64,000 nt of DNA, from positions 895,349 through 959,348 of the forward strand of contig CAWGMT010000011.1 of the NCBI GenBank assembly GCA_963823675.1, given 5' to 3'. The notes under the pieces are model-generated. The model saw only the letters and a list, made by a program, of their open reading frames with translations, did no database searches and had not been told where the DNA came from. A program made the translations under genes and the position numbers. How positions within the stretch are numbered: the first letter of the stretch is position 1; every line of letters starts with the position of its first letter. The DNA is from CAWGMT01 sp963823675 (GTDB lineage Bacteria; Planctomycetota; Planctomycetia; Isosphaerales; Isosphaeraceae). This document shows positions 36,324-47,132 of the stretch, in pieces.

Positions 36324-37319
36324 TCACGACAAGCTTTGCGAGATCGTCTCAATCGCCGGCGGATGCACCAGGCCGAAGCAGGCATCGGCACGCGCACCGC
36401 TGACATGCAGGCCAACGAACCCGCCGGCGACGAGCTCTCGGGAGACGTTGGGCAGCCGGCGCATCGACAGGAAGCCGACGCAATCGGCTCCCCATTCGAG
36501 CAAAGGCGCCAGGCGATCGGGAATCGAGATCACGTGGCGCGGCCGGCCAGTGATGGCCGCCACGATACGGGCCATGTCGGGATAACTCAGGTAGGGGCCC
36601 ACGATCGCATAACGCTCGCCCTCGCCGCCGGAAATCAAAGCCCGGCGATGGGCCAGCGCCGCCACGGCCGCGTCGATGATGGGAATTCCGCCCTGGGGAA
36701 GGACCGCGATCCTCGTTCGAGCAATCGTCCGGACGAGCGTGGTCGAGGTGGGTTTCAGGTCGCGCGGGCCTAACACCATGCCCGGGCAAAGCGCGATCGT
36801 GGTAAAAGCCGGCCGGCTTGCTTCCAGGACCAATCGCTCGGCAATCCGCTTGGTACGCGTGTACGCCGAATCCAATCGCTCGAGGTTCCAGGCGGTCGAT
36901 TCGTCGGCGGGCTGCTCAGGCGTGCCGGCCGCGAGCGTGTAAAGCGTTGATGTGTAGACGAACCGCTCGACGCCCGCCTGGCTGGCATCGGCCAGGAGCG
37001 CCCGCGTGAGCTCGACATTCGATGAATAGCTGGCATTGAGGACATCCGGTCCCAGCGAAACCCAGCCCGCCGTGTGTATCACGCCGCGGACTCCGTCGAG
37101 CGCGCGGCGGCGGAATTCGGCGTCCATCAGGTCGCCAATGAGCCATTCGACAGGGGAATCGGCCGGCTCGCCTTGAATCGGGCGGCGGCTGATGCCCCGG
37201 ACGGCGTGACCCGCCCTGGCCAGCGCACGCGCCACGTGACCGCCGACGAACCCGCCGGCACCCGTCACGAGCACCGGCCAATCGAGAGGCTCGGGGTCTG
37301 GTTGTTTGGAAGTAGCCAC
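36324..37319 (-). CDS. NAD-dependent epimerase/dehydratase family protein
   Basis: GTG 37319 (VATSKQPDPEPLDWPVLVTG) is preferred because it avoids overlap with the upstream gene; the frame is open to 37406. The extended SDR features are clear: VTGAGGFVGGHVARALARAG (GxxGxxG NAD-binding), GDLMDAEF, VYTSTLYTLAAG and the YxxxK pair in SAYTRTKRIAERLV. About 331 aa. Related enzymes act on nucleotide-sugars, steroids or dihydroflavonols; the C-terminal part resembles the 3-beta-HSD-like subgroup. The substrate is unknown. Confidence 0.85.
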   Translation of the reverse strand: MATSKQPDPEPLDWPVLVTGAGGFVGGHVARALARAGHAVRGISRRPIQGEPADSPVEWLIGDLMDAEFRRRALDGVRGVIHTAGWVSLGPDVLNASYSSNVELTRALLADASQAGVERFVYTSTLYTLAAGTPEQPADESTAWNLERLDSAYTRTKRIAERLVLEASRPAFTTIALCPGMVLGPRDLKPTSTTLVRTIARTRIAVLPQGGIPIIDAAVAALAHRRALISGGEGERYAIVGPYLSYPDMARIVAAITGRPRHVISIPDRLAPLLEWGADCVGFLSMRRLPNVSRELVAGGFVGLHVSGARADACFGLVHPPAIETISQSLS

Positions 37320-37363
37320 GGGTGTCAAACCAGTTGGAGATCGCGAAGCTTCTGAACGACTGT

Positions 37364-38509
37364 TTACCGGCCGCCCAGGTGGGGCAAGGTCGGGTCCGGT
37401 TGCCATAAGTAAAGGAATGCCGGCAGCTTGGACCGATCGAGCCCCGGATAGCTGAACGGTAAGACTTCACTGGTGGGGGCAGGTGTCGGATCGATGGCGT
37501 AGAGAGAACGGGCTGGGTACCCGACGCGGTGGTAGAGCGCGACCTCGGCGCCTGAGACTCCGACGAGCCGCTCGGCTTCATCGATGGCCTCGTGGACGTA
37601 GCCGAGCCGATCGACCAGATGCAGCTTGAGCGCATCGGAGGCCAGGACGACCCGACCGTCTTCGATCGCTTGCAGGTCTTGTGGTGTCATGGCGGTTCGC
37701 CGTTCCCTGACGCGATTCTGGAGGCGCTCGCGGTAAGAATCGGCCATCTGCTGGAGCAACTGGCGCGTTGCCGGGTCGAGAGTCTTGCTGACGGTTCCCA
37801 TGTCGATCTTATCACCCGATTTGACGTCGTTGGGAGTAATCCCAAACTGCTGCATGGCGTCCTTGAGGTGGTAATGGTTGAAAATAACCCCCAGGCCGCC
37901 GGTCAAGGCAGTGGGGTGGGCGACGATGCGATCGCTCTGAACCGCGACCAGGTAAGCACCCGAGGTGGCCAGATCCATCAGGCTTGACACGACGGGCTTG
38001 CCGGTCTCGGCTCGGAACTGGCGCAGCTCTTCAGCCATGATGTCCGATCCGGTCACGCTGCCGCCGGGGCTATTGATCCGGACCAGGACGGCAACCGCCC
38101 GGGGGTCGCGGGCGGCCGCTTCGAGCTTCTCGCGGAAGGAGGCGAGCGGATTGTCACCAACCGGGATCAAATGACCGTAGTTTTGATTGACAAGCAGGCC
38201 GTCGAGGTCGATCAGGGCGATCCGGGCGCAGGGAGCCGGCGACTTGCCGGGGCGGACGACCGTGGCTGTAATATCGCCGGGATCCACCGCGGCGGGCTGG
38301 ACCGCCTTGACGTCGATCGAGCCCCGCATCGTGTTATCGGAGACGATGTGGCCGCGCATGTCGGCTCTGACGTCGGCTCTCACATCGGCGTTGACGTCGG
38401 CAGCCACAGGAATGACCTTGCAGCCGGCGAGACAGAGGAGACTCATCCCAATTGTTGCGATCGTCGCGAGCCGGCCTTGGAATCGGCCGGGTTCGTCGCA
38501 AGGCGTCAT
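37364..38509 (-). CDS. SppA-like signal peptide peptidase (S49 family), lipoprotein
   Basis: The 381-aa protein starts MTPCDEPGRFQGRLATIATI and has a lipobox (LCLAGC) ending a short signal. A low-complexity stretch follows (ADVNADVRADVRADM). The S49 core contains RINSPGGSVTGSDIMAEELR, with the nucleophile-region GGSV, and VVSSLMDLATSGAYLVAVQS, with the TSGAYL serine site, then GGLGVIFNHYHLKDAMQQFG. It would degrade signal peptides or membrane-protein fragments at the membrane. It lies upstream of the epimerase on the same strand. Confidence 0.85.
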   Translation of the reverse strand: MTPCDEPGRFQGRLATIATIGMSLLCLAGCKVIPVAADVNADVRADVRADMRGHIVSDNTMRGSIDVKAVQPAAVDPGDITATVVRPGKSPAPCARIALIDLDGLLVNQNYGHLIPVGDNPLASFREKLEAAARDPRAVAVLVRINSPGGSVTGSDIMAEELRQFRAETGKPVVSSLMDLATSGAYLVAVQSDRIVAHPTALTGGLGVIFNHYHLKDAMQQFGITPNDVKSGDKIDMGTVSKTLDPATRQLLQQMADSYRERLQNRVRERRTAMTPQDLQAIEDGRVVLASDALKLHLVDRLGYVHEAIDEAERLVGVSGAEVALYHRVGYPARSLYAIDPTPAPTSEVLPFSYPGLDRSKLPAFLYLWQPDPTLPHLGGR

Positions 38510-38661
38510 TGCGGCACCTCGTTCGCTGATCCGTTCCCTTGGACCTCCGGCCCCCCGTGGCGTTCTTGGGCCTTGACCCGGCTCCTTCGGTGTCTAATAT
38601 CGGACTAGGTTTCCTCAATACTTCTCTGCAACAACAATGTCTGGGGTCGGATCCGACGATC

Positions 38662-39555
38662 ATGCATATCACAGCGATTCTGCTGGCGGCTCTCCTGGCC
38701 GATGGGCCGGCAATCGAGCCGGCGCACGCGAAGAATGAGGTCTTTTCCTACGTGCTCGGCGAGGGCCTCGACGTGGACGGGAAAAAAACCTTACTCCCCA
38801 GGCCCCGGTTCTATGATGGCCAAGAGAACGGGACCCAGAAGAACATTCTGATCGAGCTGGCCGAATCGGAGGAGCAGCTCAATGAGATCCTGGACAATTC
38901 GCCGCGCGCCCCCAATATTTTCAGAAAGGACGAGATCCAGGCGAAAGCGGACTCACCGGTGATTCGCGTCGTTGACCTGTGGTTTGTCGTTTATGCCGAT
39001 CTCAAGCAGTTTGACGCGGCGAGCCAGGTGGCTCGCATGGATGGCAGGAAATTCGAGTCGGGCGACATCAAGTACGAGTATCATCTGCTGAAAGACGCGG
39101 ACGTTCGCGCGGTGGGCATCACCCTGGGGCCGGAGCCCGCACGTCAGAAAACGTGGTTCACCCAGGTGCTGGGCGAGCTTCCGAACAAGGTGAAGTTCGA
39201 AGTGACCGAGCGAGGGGTTGCGACCCAGACGCTCGAATCGGTCGTGATCGCCACGCGGACCGATCCCGCGTTCGCCAGGGCCAAGCGCCCATCGAATTTC
39301 TGGCGGATGGCAGGGGATGGATCGGAGGCTTCAGGCAAGGAGATCAGCCGGCCGTATCAGGGCGGGATCAGCTACGCCAAGGTGAGTCGTCTCGCGATCC
39401 GGCCGGGCGCCCTGATCGTCGAGATGCACGGAGCCTGGCTCGAGCCGTACCAATGGTACGAGGGGGGAGGCGCACTGAGCACAAAACTCAAGCGGGGTGC
39501 CGACGAGGGAATCAAGAAACTGCGTGAAGAGCTGTCTGAGGGACAGGCGAAGTGA
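38662..39555 (+). CDS. Secreted hypothetical protein
   Basis: ATG 38662 gives 297 aa beginning with a signal-peptide-like MHITAILLAALLADGPAIEP. The mature part is mixed alpha/beta with WFVVYADLKQFDAAS, EYHLLKDADVRAVGITLGPE and a Trp-rich end (EMHGAWLEPYQWYEGGGALS). No catalytic motif is recognised. It is divergent from SppA and convergent with the next unknown protein. Confidence 0.7.
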   Translation: MHITAILLAALLADGPAIEPAHAKNEVFSYVLGEGLDVDGKKTLLPRPRFYDGQENGTQKNILIELAESEEQLNEILDNSPRAPNIFRKDEIQAKADSPVIRVVDLWFVVYADLKQFDAASQVARMDGRKFESGDIKYEYHLLKDADVRAVGITLGPEPARQKTWFTQVLGELPNKVKFEVTERGVATQTLESVVIATRTDPAFARAKRPSNFWRMAGDGSEASGKEISRPYQGGISYAKVSRLAIRPGALIVEMHGAWLEPYQWYEGGGALSTKLKRGADEGIKKLREELSEGQAK

Positions 39556-39577
39556 GGCAGCCGTTGTCAGTCAGGCC

Positions 39578-40582
39578 CTACTCGGCAGGGCGCTCGGCAG
39601 CCGGTCGCGCGCTACTTCGGAGAGCGGCTTTGGCTTTGAGCGTATCCGACTCGGTCCACAAGATCTTCGCGAGCGACCGTTCGAGCTCCTTCGCGTCGCC
39701 ATCGACGGGTCGCTTGGCCGTGATAACGATCAACTCGCCCAGGTCGGCCGGCACGCGGACCGAGACGCCCGGCGGGAGGGTCCGCATCGCAAACGACCAG
39801 GAAAAGGGAAATGCTCCGAGAATCCGCTTCGCCTTCACATCCAGCTCACAATCGAAGATTGACTTCGCACTCAGCTTGACCAGTGCGGACGGCGCCAGTT
39901 GAGGTTCTGTTTCCGGTCGCATTGCCCAGACAGCCGAATAGAGCTGCCCTGTTGAACCTTCCACGCAGAATGCGTAATATAGAGCGATCTTGCGGTGTTT
40001 GCCAGCGACAACTAAAGTTGCTGGAGTCCGGAACAGTGCAAACGTCGGCGTACGTGCGATAATGCGTCCTTCGGCTAATTCCGCCTCAGCGGCGTCCAGC
40101 ACGAGCCGTTCGACCGTAGAGAGATGCAGACCGAGTGCATCGAGACGGTCGGAGGAAACCACGACGTCGTGAACTTCATCTTGGGGGACGCAAATACCGA
40201 CTCCAACTTGAGCTAAGACGAAATTCTTCTCATCCGGATCGGCGGGTTGTATGTCTGCCACGATGGCTGTGCGAAAGAACGTCGCCATCTTGACGGCTCC
40301 GGCAGGCAGGCTGGACCGATCGCCGGAAGCGAGTCGAGGCAAAGACTTTAGTATCAAGTGGCTCCAGCCCTTGGGTGGCTTGTCGCTGACGCGCAAGCCG
40401 GGCTGCAAGTAAACCAACCGAGGTTGAATCCCCGCAATCGCTTGCGCAAGGAATACGCCTACCGCTGGCTCCGCCTGGGCGCACTCGCTTGGGTAGAGCC
40501 CAGCCGTGACGAGAAGGGCAATGCGAAGTCCCCGAAGAGTGCTTTGCACCGGCGTATCAATCCCTCTGCGTCTCACCACCAT
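39578..40582 (-). CDS. Secreted hypothetical protein
   Basis: The 334-aa protein has a hydrophobic start (LRGLRIALLVTAGLYPSECA QAEPA) that fits a signal peptide with cleavage after Ala. It then has beta-rich sequence with PPGVSVRVPADLGELIVITA near the end. It ends in an Ala/Arg-rich tail. No domain is recognised. It converges with 38662-39555 (22-bp gap) and is divergent from the lipid/polyketide locus. Confidence 0.65.
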   Translation of the reverse strand: MVVRRRGIDTPVQSTLRGLRIALLVTAGLYPSECAQAEPAVGVFLAQAIAGIQPRLVYLQPGLRVSDKPPKGWSHLILKSLPRLASGDRSSLPAGAVKMATFFRTAIVADIQPADPDEKNFVLAQVGVGICVPQDEVHDVVVSSDRLDALGLHLSTVERLVLDAAEAELAEGRIIARTPTFALFRTPATLVVAGKHRKIALYYAFCVEGSTGQLYSAVWAMRPETEPQLAPSALVKLSAKSIFDCELDVKAKRILGAFPFSWSFAMRTLPPGVSVRVPADLGELIVITAKRPVDGDAKELERSLAKILWTESDTLKAKAALRSSARPAAERPAE

Positions 40583-40854
40583 GCAATCCTCCCCTCATGA
40601 GAGGCCGACCTCGAGGTCATTACCAATCCTTGCCGGAGGGCGCGCATAGCGACACCCATGACCCGCTTGAGCTTATATCGAATTGCCAAAATCGCTGCAA
40701 CCCCGAGAGTTAGGCGCCTCCGGGTTTTACTGATTCTTCCGGACAGATAAGTTGATTCTCTCTACTTCAGTTACCCATAATCCTTAAATCATCGAGACTC
40801 ACCCAAGTTGTCAGGTATATTTCGTTAGAATTTCGCCCACTGTGGAGATGCAGC
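40583..40854. promoter_or_regulatory. Divergent intergenic region upstream of the lipid/polyketide locus
   Basis: The 272 bp are AT-richer than the surroundings, especially 40745-40830 (ttaaatcatcgagactca, atatttcgttagaattt). A promoter for the long plus-strand operon is expected here. GGAG at 40843-40846 is well placed as ribosome-binding site for the GTG at 40855. No operator palindrome is obvious. Confidence 0.45.
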
Positions 40855-43800
40855 GTGACAAACCAAACTATGCCAAGGATTCTGGCATTGGCGCCCCGAG
40901 GTTCCGGCGGGCTCAACGTGGTCGCGGCCGCTTGCCGCGCAAGGGCCCTGGGAATCCTCGACTTATGTGCCGATCCCGATGCGGACGTAGATGGATTATC
41001 CGCCGGCCTCTCACGACTGACCTCGCAACCGTTCGGCCTCCGAGTGGCGGCGACCGAACTCCATCGCCAGACGTGGCTTGGGGACGACATCCCAGGATTG
41101 GCGGCCGTCTGCGTCGTGCTGGGTGCCGGCGATGATCCTGGAGGACTGGGAGAGCTTGTTCAGGCGATCGAGCGTTCTGGTCGGATCGCAATCGCAGAGG
41201 TGACGACCCGGCAGGGAATACGGCAGGCGATCCAGGCTGGGATCCCAGCTTTGATCGTCGCCGGCAAAGAGGCCGGCGCGAGCGGTCTCGAGTCGTCATT
41301 GGACCTTCTGCAAGCGGCTCTGGCTGAAGGAACAGCGCCGGTCTGGGTCAAGGGGGGAATTGGGCCCGCGGTGGCGGCAAGTTGCGCGACTGCGGGCGCG
41401 GCGGGCGTTGTGCTCGACGGTGCCTTGCTTCTGGCCCGCGAGTCGCCTCTGGACCTCGCGGATGGAGAATGCCTTCCGGTGGGTCAAGAAAGGGCGCTGG
41501 CCGAGCAGCTCGCCGGCAAGTACGTGACGGTCGGTGGAATTGTCCAGGCGATCGAGCAGGCGATGGATGAAGGACAGATTCGCGATGGCGAGACAGCCGA
41601 TCGTTCGCAGCCTTCGGACGTCGCGATCGTGGGGATGGCCGCCATCTTTCCGGGTGCGGCGAGCGTGGCCAAGTTCTGGGCCAACACGTTGCGGGGAATC
41701 GACTCGATCATCGAAGTGCCCGCCGATCACTGGGACTGGCGGCTCTACTACGATCCCGACCCGAAGGCGCCCGACAAGATCGTCTCGAAGTGGGGCGGCT
41801 TCGTGCCGGATGTTCCCTTCGACCCGCTTCGCTACGGCATGCCACCGTCCAGCCTGCCGTCGATCGAGCCCGCCCAGATGCTGGCCCTGGAGGTCGTCCG
41901 GATCGCCCTGGCCGACGCGGGATACGCGGAACGTCCCTTCCCGCGAGAACGGACGGGCGTGGTGCTGGGGATGGGAGGCGGTGCCGCGCAGCTCGCGATG
42001 GGTTATGCCTTCCGCTCCTATCTTCCGATGCTCGACAGCGTCGTGCCCGACGCGGGAAAGAAGGCAATCGAGGCGTGCAAGGGCTTGCTGCCGGAATGGA
42101 CCGAGGATTCGTTCCCGGGCTTCTTGCTGAATGTCACGGCCGGCCGGATCGCCAACCGTCTGAATCTTGGGGGTGCCAATTATACGGTTGATGCGGCCTG
42201 CGGCTCGTCCCTGGCGGCGGCCTCGCTGGCCGTGCGCGAGCTCGAGACCGGCTCCGCCGACGTCGTGATCCTGGGTGGAGTCGACACGGTCCAGAACCCC
42301 TTTACTTACCTGGCTTTCAGCAAGACGCAGGCGTTCTCGCATCGAGGACGGTGCCGGCCGTTCGACGTGGGGGCCGATGGCATCGTGATCAGCGAAGGCG
42401 CGGCCGCGGTGGTGCTCAAGCGGCTTGCCGACGCCGAACGGGACGGCGACCGGATCTACGCGGTGATCAAGGGAGTCGGTGCTTCCAGCGACGGCCGGCA
42501 ACGTGGGCTGACGGCCCCGGTCGTCGATGGGCAGCTCCGGGCGCTTTCGCGCGCTTATGCCAAGTCGGCGGTCTCGCCCGCGAGTGTCGGTTACGTCGAG
42601 GCACACGGCACCGGCACCGCGCTCGGTGATGTCGTCGAAGTCGAAGCTCTCGGCAAGGTCTTCAGGGACGCCGGTGCCGCACAACGCCAGTGCGTGGTCG
42701 GCTCGGTCAAATCGCTCATCGGCCACACCAAGTGCGCCGCGGGACTCGCCGGCTTGATCAACACCTCGCTGGCGCTCTATCACAAGGTTTATCCTCCCAC
42801 GATCGGGATCGAGACGCCGAATCCCAAGCTGGATCTGCGCGACGGTCCGTTCCGGCTCTGCACTCAGGCAGAGCCCTGGCTGCACGAGCATTTGGATCGC
42901 CCCCGCCGCGCGGGGGTGAGTGCCTTCGGGTTTGGCGGCACGAATTTTCATGCCGTCCTCGAGGAATACGACCGCAATATCGGCGTGAAGGCCGACGCGA
43001 CGATCGAGGATTGGCCGCTCGAGCTCTTTGTCTGGCAAGCCGAGGAGCCGGGTCGGATCGTCCCCCAACTGGATGAGCTGGCCGCGGCCTTGGGCTCGGG
43101 AGCAAGACCGAATCTCGGCGACCTTGCGCACACATTGATTCAGGCGCGGAAAGAGCTCGCCGCCCGGAGCGATCTGGGCACGTTGGCCACCCTGGCGATT
43201 CTGGCGGGGAGCCACGACGAGCTGAGCGAAAGTCTGCGGCAGGCTCGGACCGCGATCGCTGGAGGGCGAACCAGTCTGGATGATCCACGAGGCATTCACT
43301 TCGCGGCGCGGCCGGCGTGGGCCGGAGAACCGGTTGCCTTCGTATTTCCCGGTCAGGGATCGCAGTCGCCGGGCATGCTCCAGGAACTGGCCGTGCTTTT
43401 CCCCGAGGTCCGCGGCGCGTTCGACGAATTTGATCGCGAGATCGCCCAGGCGCGCGGGCGGCTCATCGGTCCCCTGGTCTTCCCGCCGCCGGCTTTCGAC
43501 GCCGCGACCCGCGAAGAGGCTCGCGTGGCGCTCATGGAAACCGATGTGGCCCAGCCGGCCGTCGGTGCCGCCTGCGTCGGGCTCCTACGACTGCTCCAAG
43601 CCATGGGGCTCGAGCCCAGCGTCATGGCCGGTCATAGCTACGGAGAGCTGGTTGCGCTGCACGCCGCGGGAGTGCTGGATGCACCAGCCCTGGCCGTGCT
43701 CTCGCAGGCTCGCGGCCGGCTGATGCGCGAAGCCGGCGGCGGCGTGTCGGGTTCGATGGCCGCCCTCATGACCGGCCCTGACGAGGTCGAGAAGCTGGCC

Positions 43801-46800
43801 GGCGATGTACCCGATGTCCGGGTGGCAAACTGGAACGGGCCGAGCCAGACCGTGATCGCCGGTCCGACCGCCGCCGTCAAGAAGGCCGTCGAGCTGGCGG
43901 CCAGCCGGGGGATCCAAGGGCGGATGCTGCCGGTCTCGCGTGCCTTCCACACGCCCATGGTCGCGGCCGCGCGCGAGCCTCTGGCCCGGCTCGCCGAGCG
44001 CTTGCTCGACCGCGCTCCCGATCGTCCGGTTTACTCGAACCTCGACGGCCTGCCGCACCCGTCCGACCGGGGCGCCATCGCTGGCCGGCTCGGCGACCAT
44101 CTCGCCCTCCCGGTTCGGTTTGCCGACATGATCGCGGCGATGTATCGCGACGGAGCGCGCGTCTTCGTGGAGGTTGGTCCGGGTTCCGTCCTCACGACGC
44201 TCGTCGACTCCAACCTTGCCGAAGAGCCGCACCTCGCGATCGCTTGCGACGTTGCCGGCTCGTCCGGCCTGAGATCCTGGCTGCGGGCGATTGCCCGGCT
44301 CGTGACGGCCGGCGTGCCGCTTCGGCTCGAACGGCTGACCCGCGGACGCGGGCGCCACGTGCTCGACTTGCATCACCTGCCGCCAGTCGAAGGCGCGGAA
44401 AGCTGGACGCCGTTGACCTGGCTCGTCAACGGGACCCGGGCCCGACCGGTCGCCGATCCTGAGCGAAGGCGACTGGGGATGGGGCCGGCCTTGCCACCAC
44501 CCAAAGCCGAGCCGTCCCGCTCCGAAGCACCGCGGCAGCCGAGTGCTCCGCGTCCCATCGTGAGTTCCGGTTCCAACATGGCCTCCGTGGGTTCGGGGGA
44601 GCAGTCGAATGGGGCCAGGAAGCCGGCTTGGACTGAACCTCCCGGACGAAACGGCAAGCTGGATTCGCACACGAACATGAAACCCACATCGACACCGCCG
44701 ACCTCAAGCGACCGGGTCATCGAGTCCTTTCAGCAGACCATGCAGGCCTTCCTGGAGGTGCAACGGGCCACGATGCTGGCTTACCTCACGGGGCAAGGTC
44801 CCGCTCGTGCTCCCGGCGCGACGGGTACCGGGCCCGAGGGGAGCGAGCAGACCGAGGCGCGAGGTCCGGCCGCCGGCCGTTCCGCAGCGTCCTTGCGTCG
44901 CGACGACTTGCCGGAGCGCGGCGGTCTGCGGCCCGCCCCGACGGGTAACTATCCGCCGCCGACCTTGCATGCGTCGGATCCGCTCGGACATCACGAGACA
45001 AGCTCCGGCCCGTCGCCGAACGGTCAATTTCACGAGCCGGCACCCTCGCTGGGCGAGCGAGCGGACATGACGGACGTTGGCGAGGGTCTGTTGGAGTCAC
45101 GACCCCGGCACCGACGGTGGTCACGGCCACCGCCGCCGCGATCACGCCGGCGGCCGTTGCCACCCTTCCCGCCGGTGCTCGGCCCGATCGCGACGCGATC
45201 ACGACGCGATTGCTCGAGATCGTCCGCGATCGGACGGGCTATCCGATCGAGACCCTGGGACTTGAACTGGACATGGAGGCCGATCTGGGTATCGACTCGA
45301 TCAAACGCGTCGAGATTCTCGGCAAGCTCCGCGACGAGTTCCCGAGCTTGAAAGGGCTCTCCGAGTCGGCGGAGATGATGGACGCCCTGGCTCGGGCTCG
45401 CACGCTGGGGATGATTGCCGAGCGCATGGTTAGCCTGGTCGATCTGGCGGCCCCGGCGGCCGTGCGGACGGAACCGGCTCCCGGATCGAGCACGTCTGCG
45501 GACGCAAGCAGCAATGGCGTCGCCCACTTCGAGACGCTCCGCCGGTTGGTCGAGACCGTCGAAGCTCCTCTGCCGCGGCAACGATGCGGCTTGATGGAAG
45601 GGGGCTCCGTCGTCATCACCGACGACGGCCGCGGGATCGCTCAAGTCCTCGCCGAGCGGCTGGAACGAGCCGGAATTCGCACCGAGCGGCTCGGAGGGTC
45701 GTCGGGACCGGTCGACTGGACGAGTCCATCGGCGACCTTGGCGGCCGTCGAGGGCGTGCGGCGCGGGGGCCGCTGGCAGGGATCGTGCACCTGCTGCCGC
45801 TCGCTTCTTGGCCGGCGAGCTCTCAGTTCCAGAACGACTGGACCGCCCGCGTGGGTCGCGACGTGAAAGGGCTTTTCTTGCTGGCCAAGGCCGCGGCAGC
45901 CGACCTCGAGAACGCAGCGCGCGCGGGCGGCGGCTGCTTGATCGCCGCGACGGCGCTCGGCGGCCGATTCGCGAGTGGCGGTTGCACCAACCTCGATTTC
46001 TTCCCCGGTCACGGAGGCATCGCCGGGCTGGTCAAGACCCTGGCCCGAGAATGGCCCGAGGTGCGATCCCGCGTGGTTGATTTCTCGGGGCAGGACCCCA
46101 ACGAACTGATCGCCGACCGGCTCGCCGCCGAGATCTTCGTGGGCGATGGCTGGGCCGAGATCGGCTATGACCGCGGGCGGAGGGTCCGGCTGCACACCAT
46201 CGAAAGCCCCCTCCAGCATCACACGGCGATGCTCGAGCTGGAGCCCGGGGATCCCGTATTGATCTCGGGCGGTGCCCGGGGAATCACCGCGCTGGTTGCG
46301 GCCGAGCTGGCCAGGACATGGCGGCCGACGCTCTTGATCGTCGGCACGACCCCATTGCCGGGTGAGCCGGAGCCGGGCGACACGTCGTCGCTTGACGGCG
46401 AGGCCGAGATCAAGGCGGCCCTGCACGCGCGGTTGCGGAGAGCGGGGCGCCCGGCCGGCCCGTCCGAGATCGAAGCGGCCTACCAGGCGCTGCGACGGCT
46501 GCGCGAGGTGCGCGAGAACCTGGCAGCGCTCAGGAAGCACGGCGCCACAGTCGAGTATGCTCAGGTCGATGTGTGCGATCCCGGGGCGCTTGCCGGCGTC
46601 ATCGACGGATGGCGCGCCCGCTACGGCGAATCTCGCCGGGCTCATCCACGGCGCGGGGCTGATCAAGGACAAGCTCATCCGCCATAAAACGGTCGAGTCG
46701 TTCGACCGGGTGCTGGGAACCAAGCTTGACGGAGCGCTCAACCTGGTGCGGCTGGTCCGTCCCGAGGCGCTCAAGTTCGCCGTCCTCTTTTCGTCGATCG

Positions 46801-47105
46801 CCGGTCGTTTCGGCAACGTGGGTCAATCCGACTACGCGGCGGCCAACGAGATCTTGAACAAGCTGGCCCTGTGGCTCGATCGCCGCTGGCCTGGGCGAGT
46901 CGTCTCGGCGATCTGGGGCCCCTGGTCGGGCGTGGGCATGGTCTCGCAGTTGGAGAGCCATCTGGGCCGGCGCGGCCTGGGCATGATCGCACCCGACGTG
47001 GGCCGCGGCTTGCTCATCGACGAGCTCCGCTACGGCAAGAAGGGCGATGTCGAGGTGATCTATACGGGCGAGCTGGGAACCCTCGAACAACCGCATCGTC
47101 TGTGA
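40855..47105 (+). CDS. Iterative type I PKS/PUFA synthase-like protein: TIM barrel - KS - AT - ACP - KR (frameshifted)
   Basis: GTG 40855 has a good GGAG upstream. Residues 1-235 resemble a nitronate-monooxygenase TIM barrel (PVWVKGGIGPAVAASCATAG), the fold of PUFA enoylreductases. KS spans about 255-690 with Cys449 (VDAACGSSLAAAS), EAHGTGTALGD and IGHTKCAAG. AT begins near 827 (FVFPGQGSQSPGM) with GHSYGELVAL near 928. After a Pro-rich linker and the helix FQQTMQAFLEVQRATMLAYL comes one ACP (MEADLGIDSIKRVEI, Ser carrier). The KR (VLISGGARGITALVAAELAR ... NVGQSDYAAANEIL) follows a structural half. Frame changes near 45110, 45775 and 46620 split about 2080 aa, but domains continue cleanly. Confidence 0.87.
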
Positions 47106-47132
47106 GGCGCCCGAACCGGCGGAGGCGGTTTC

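Noticed and set aside
45100..46630. Programmed ribosomal frameshifting in the synthase gene
   Set aside because: Frame changes occur at several unrelated places without a common slippery sequence and also in many other genes. Indel errors are simpler.
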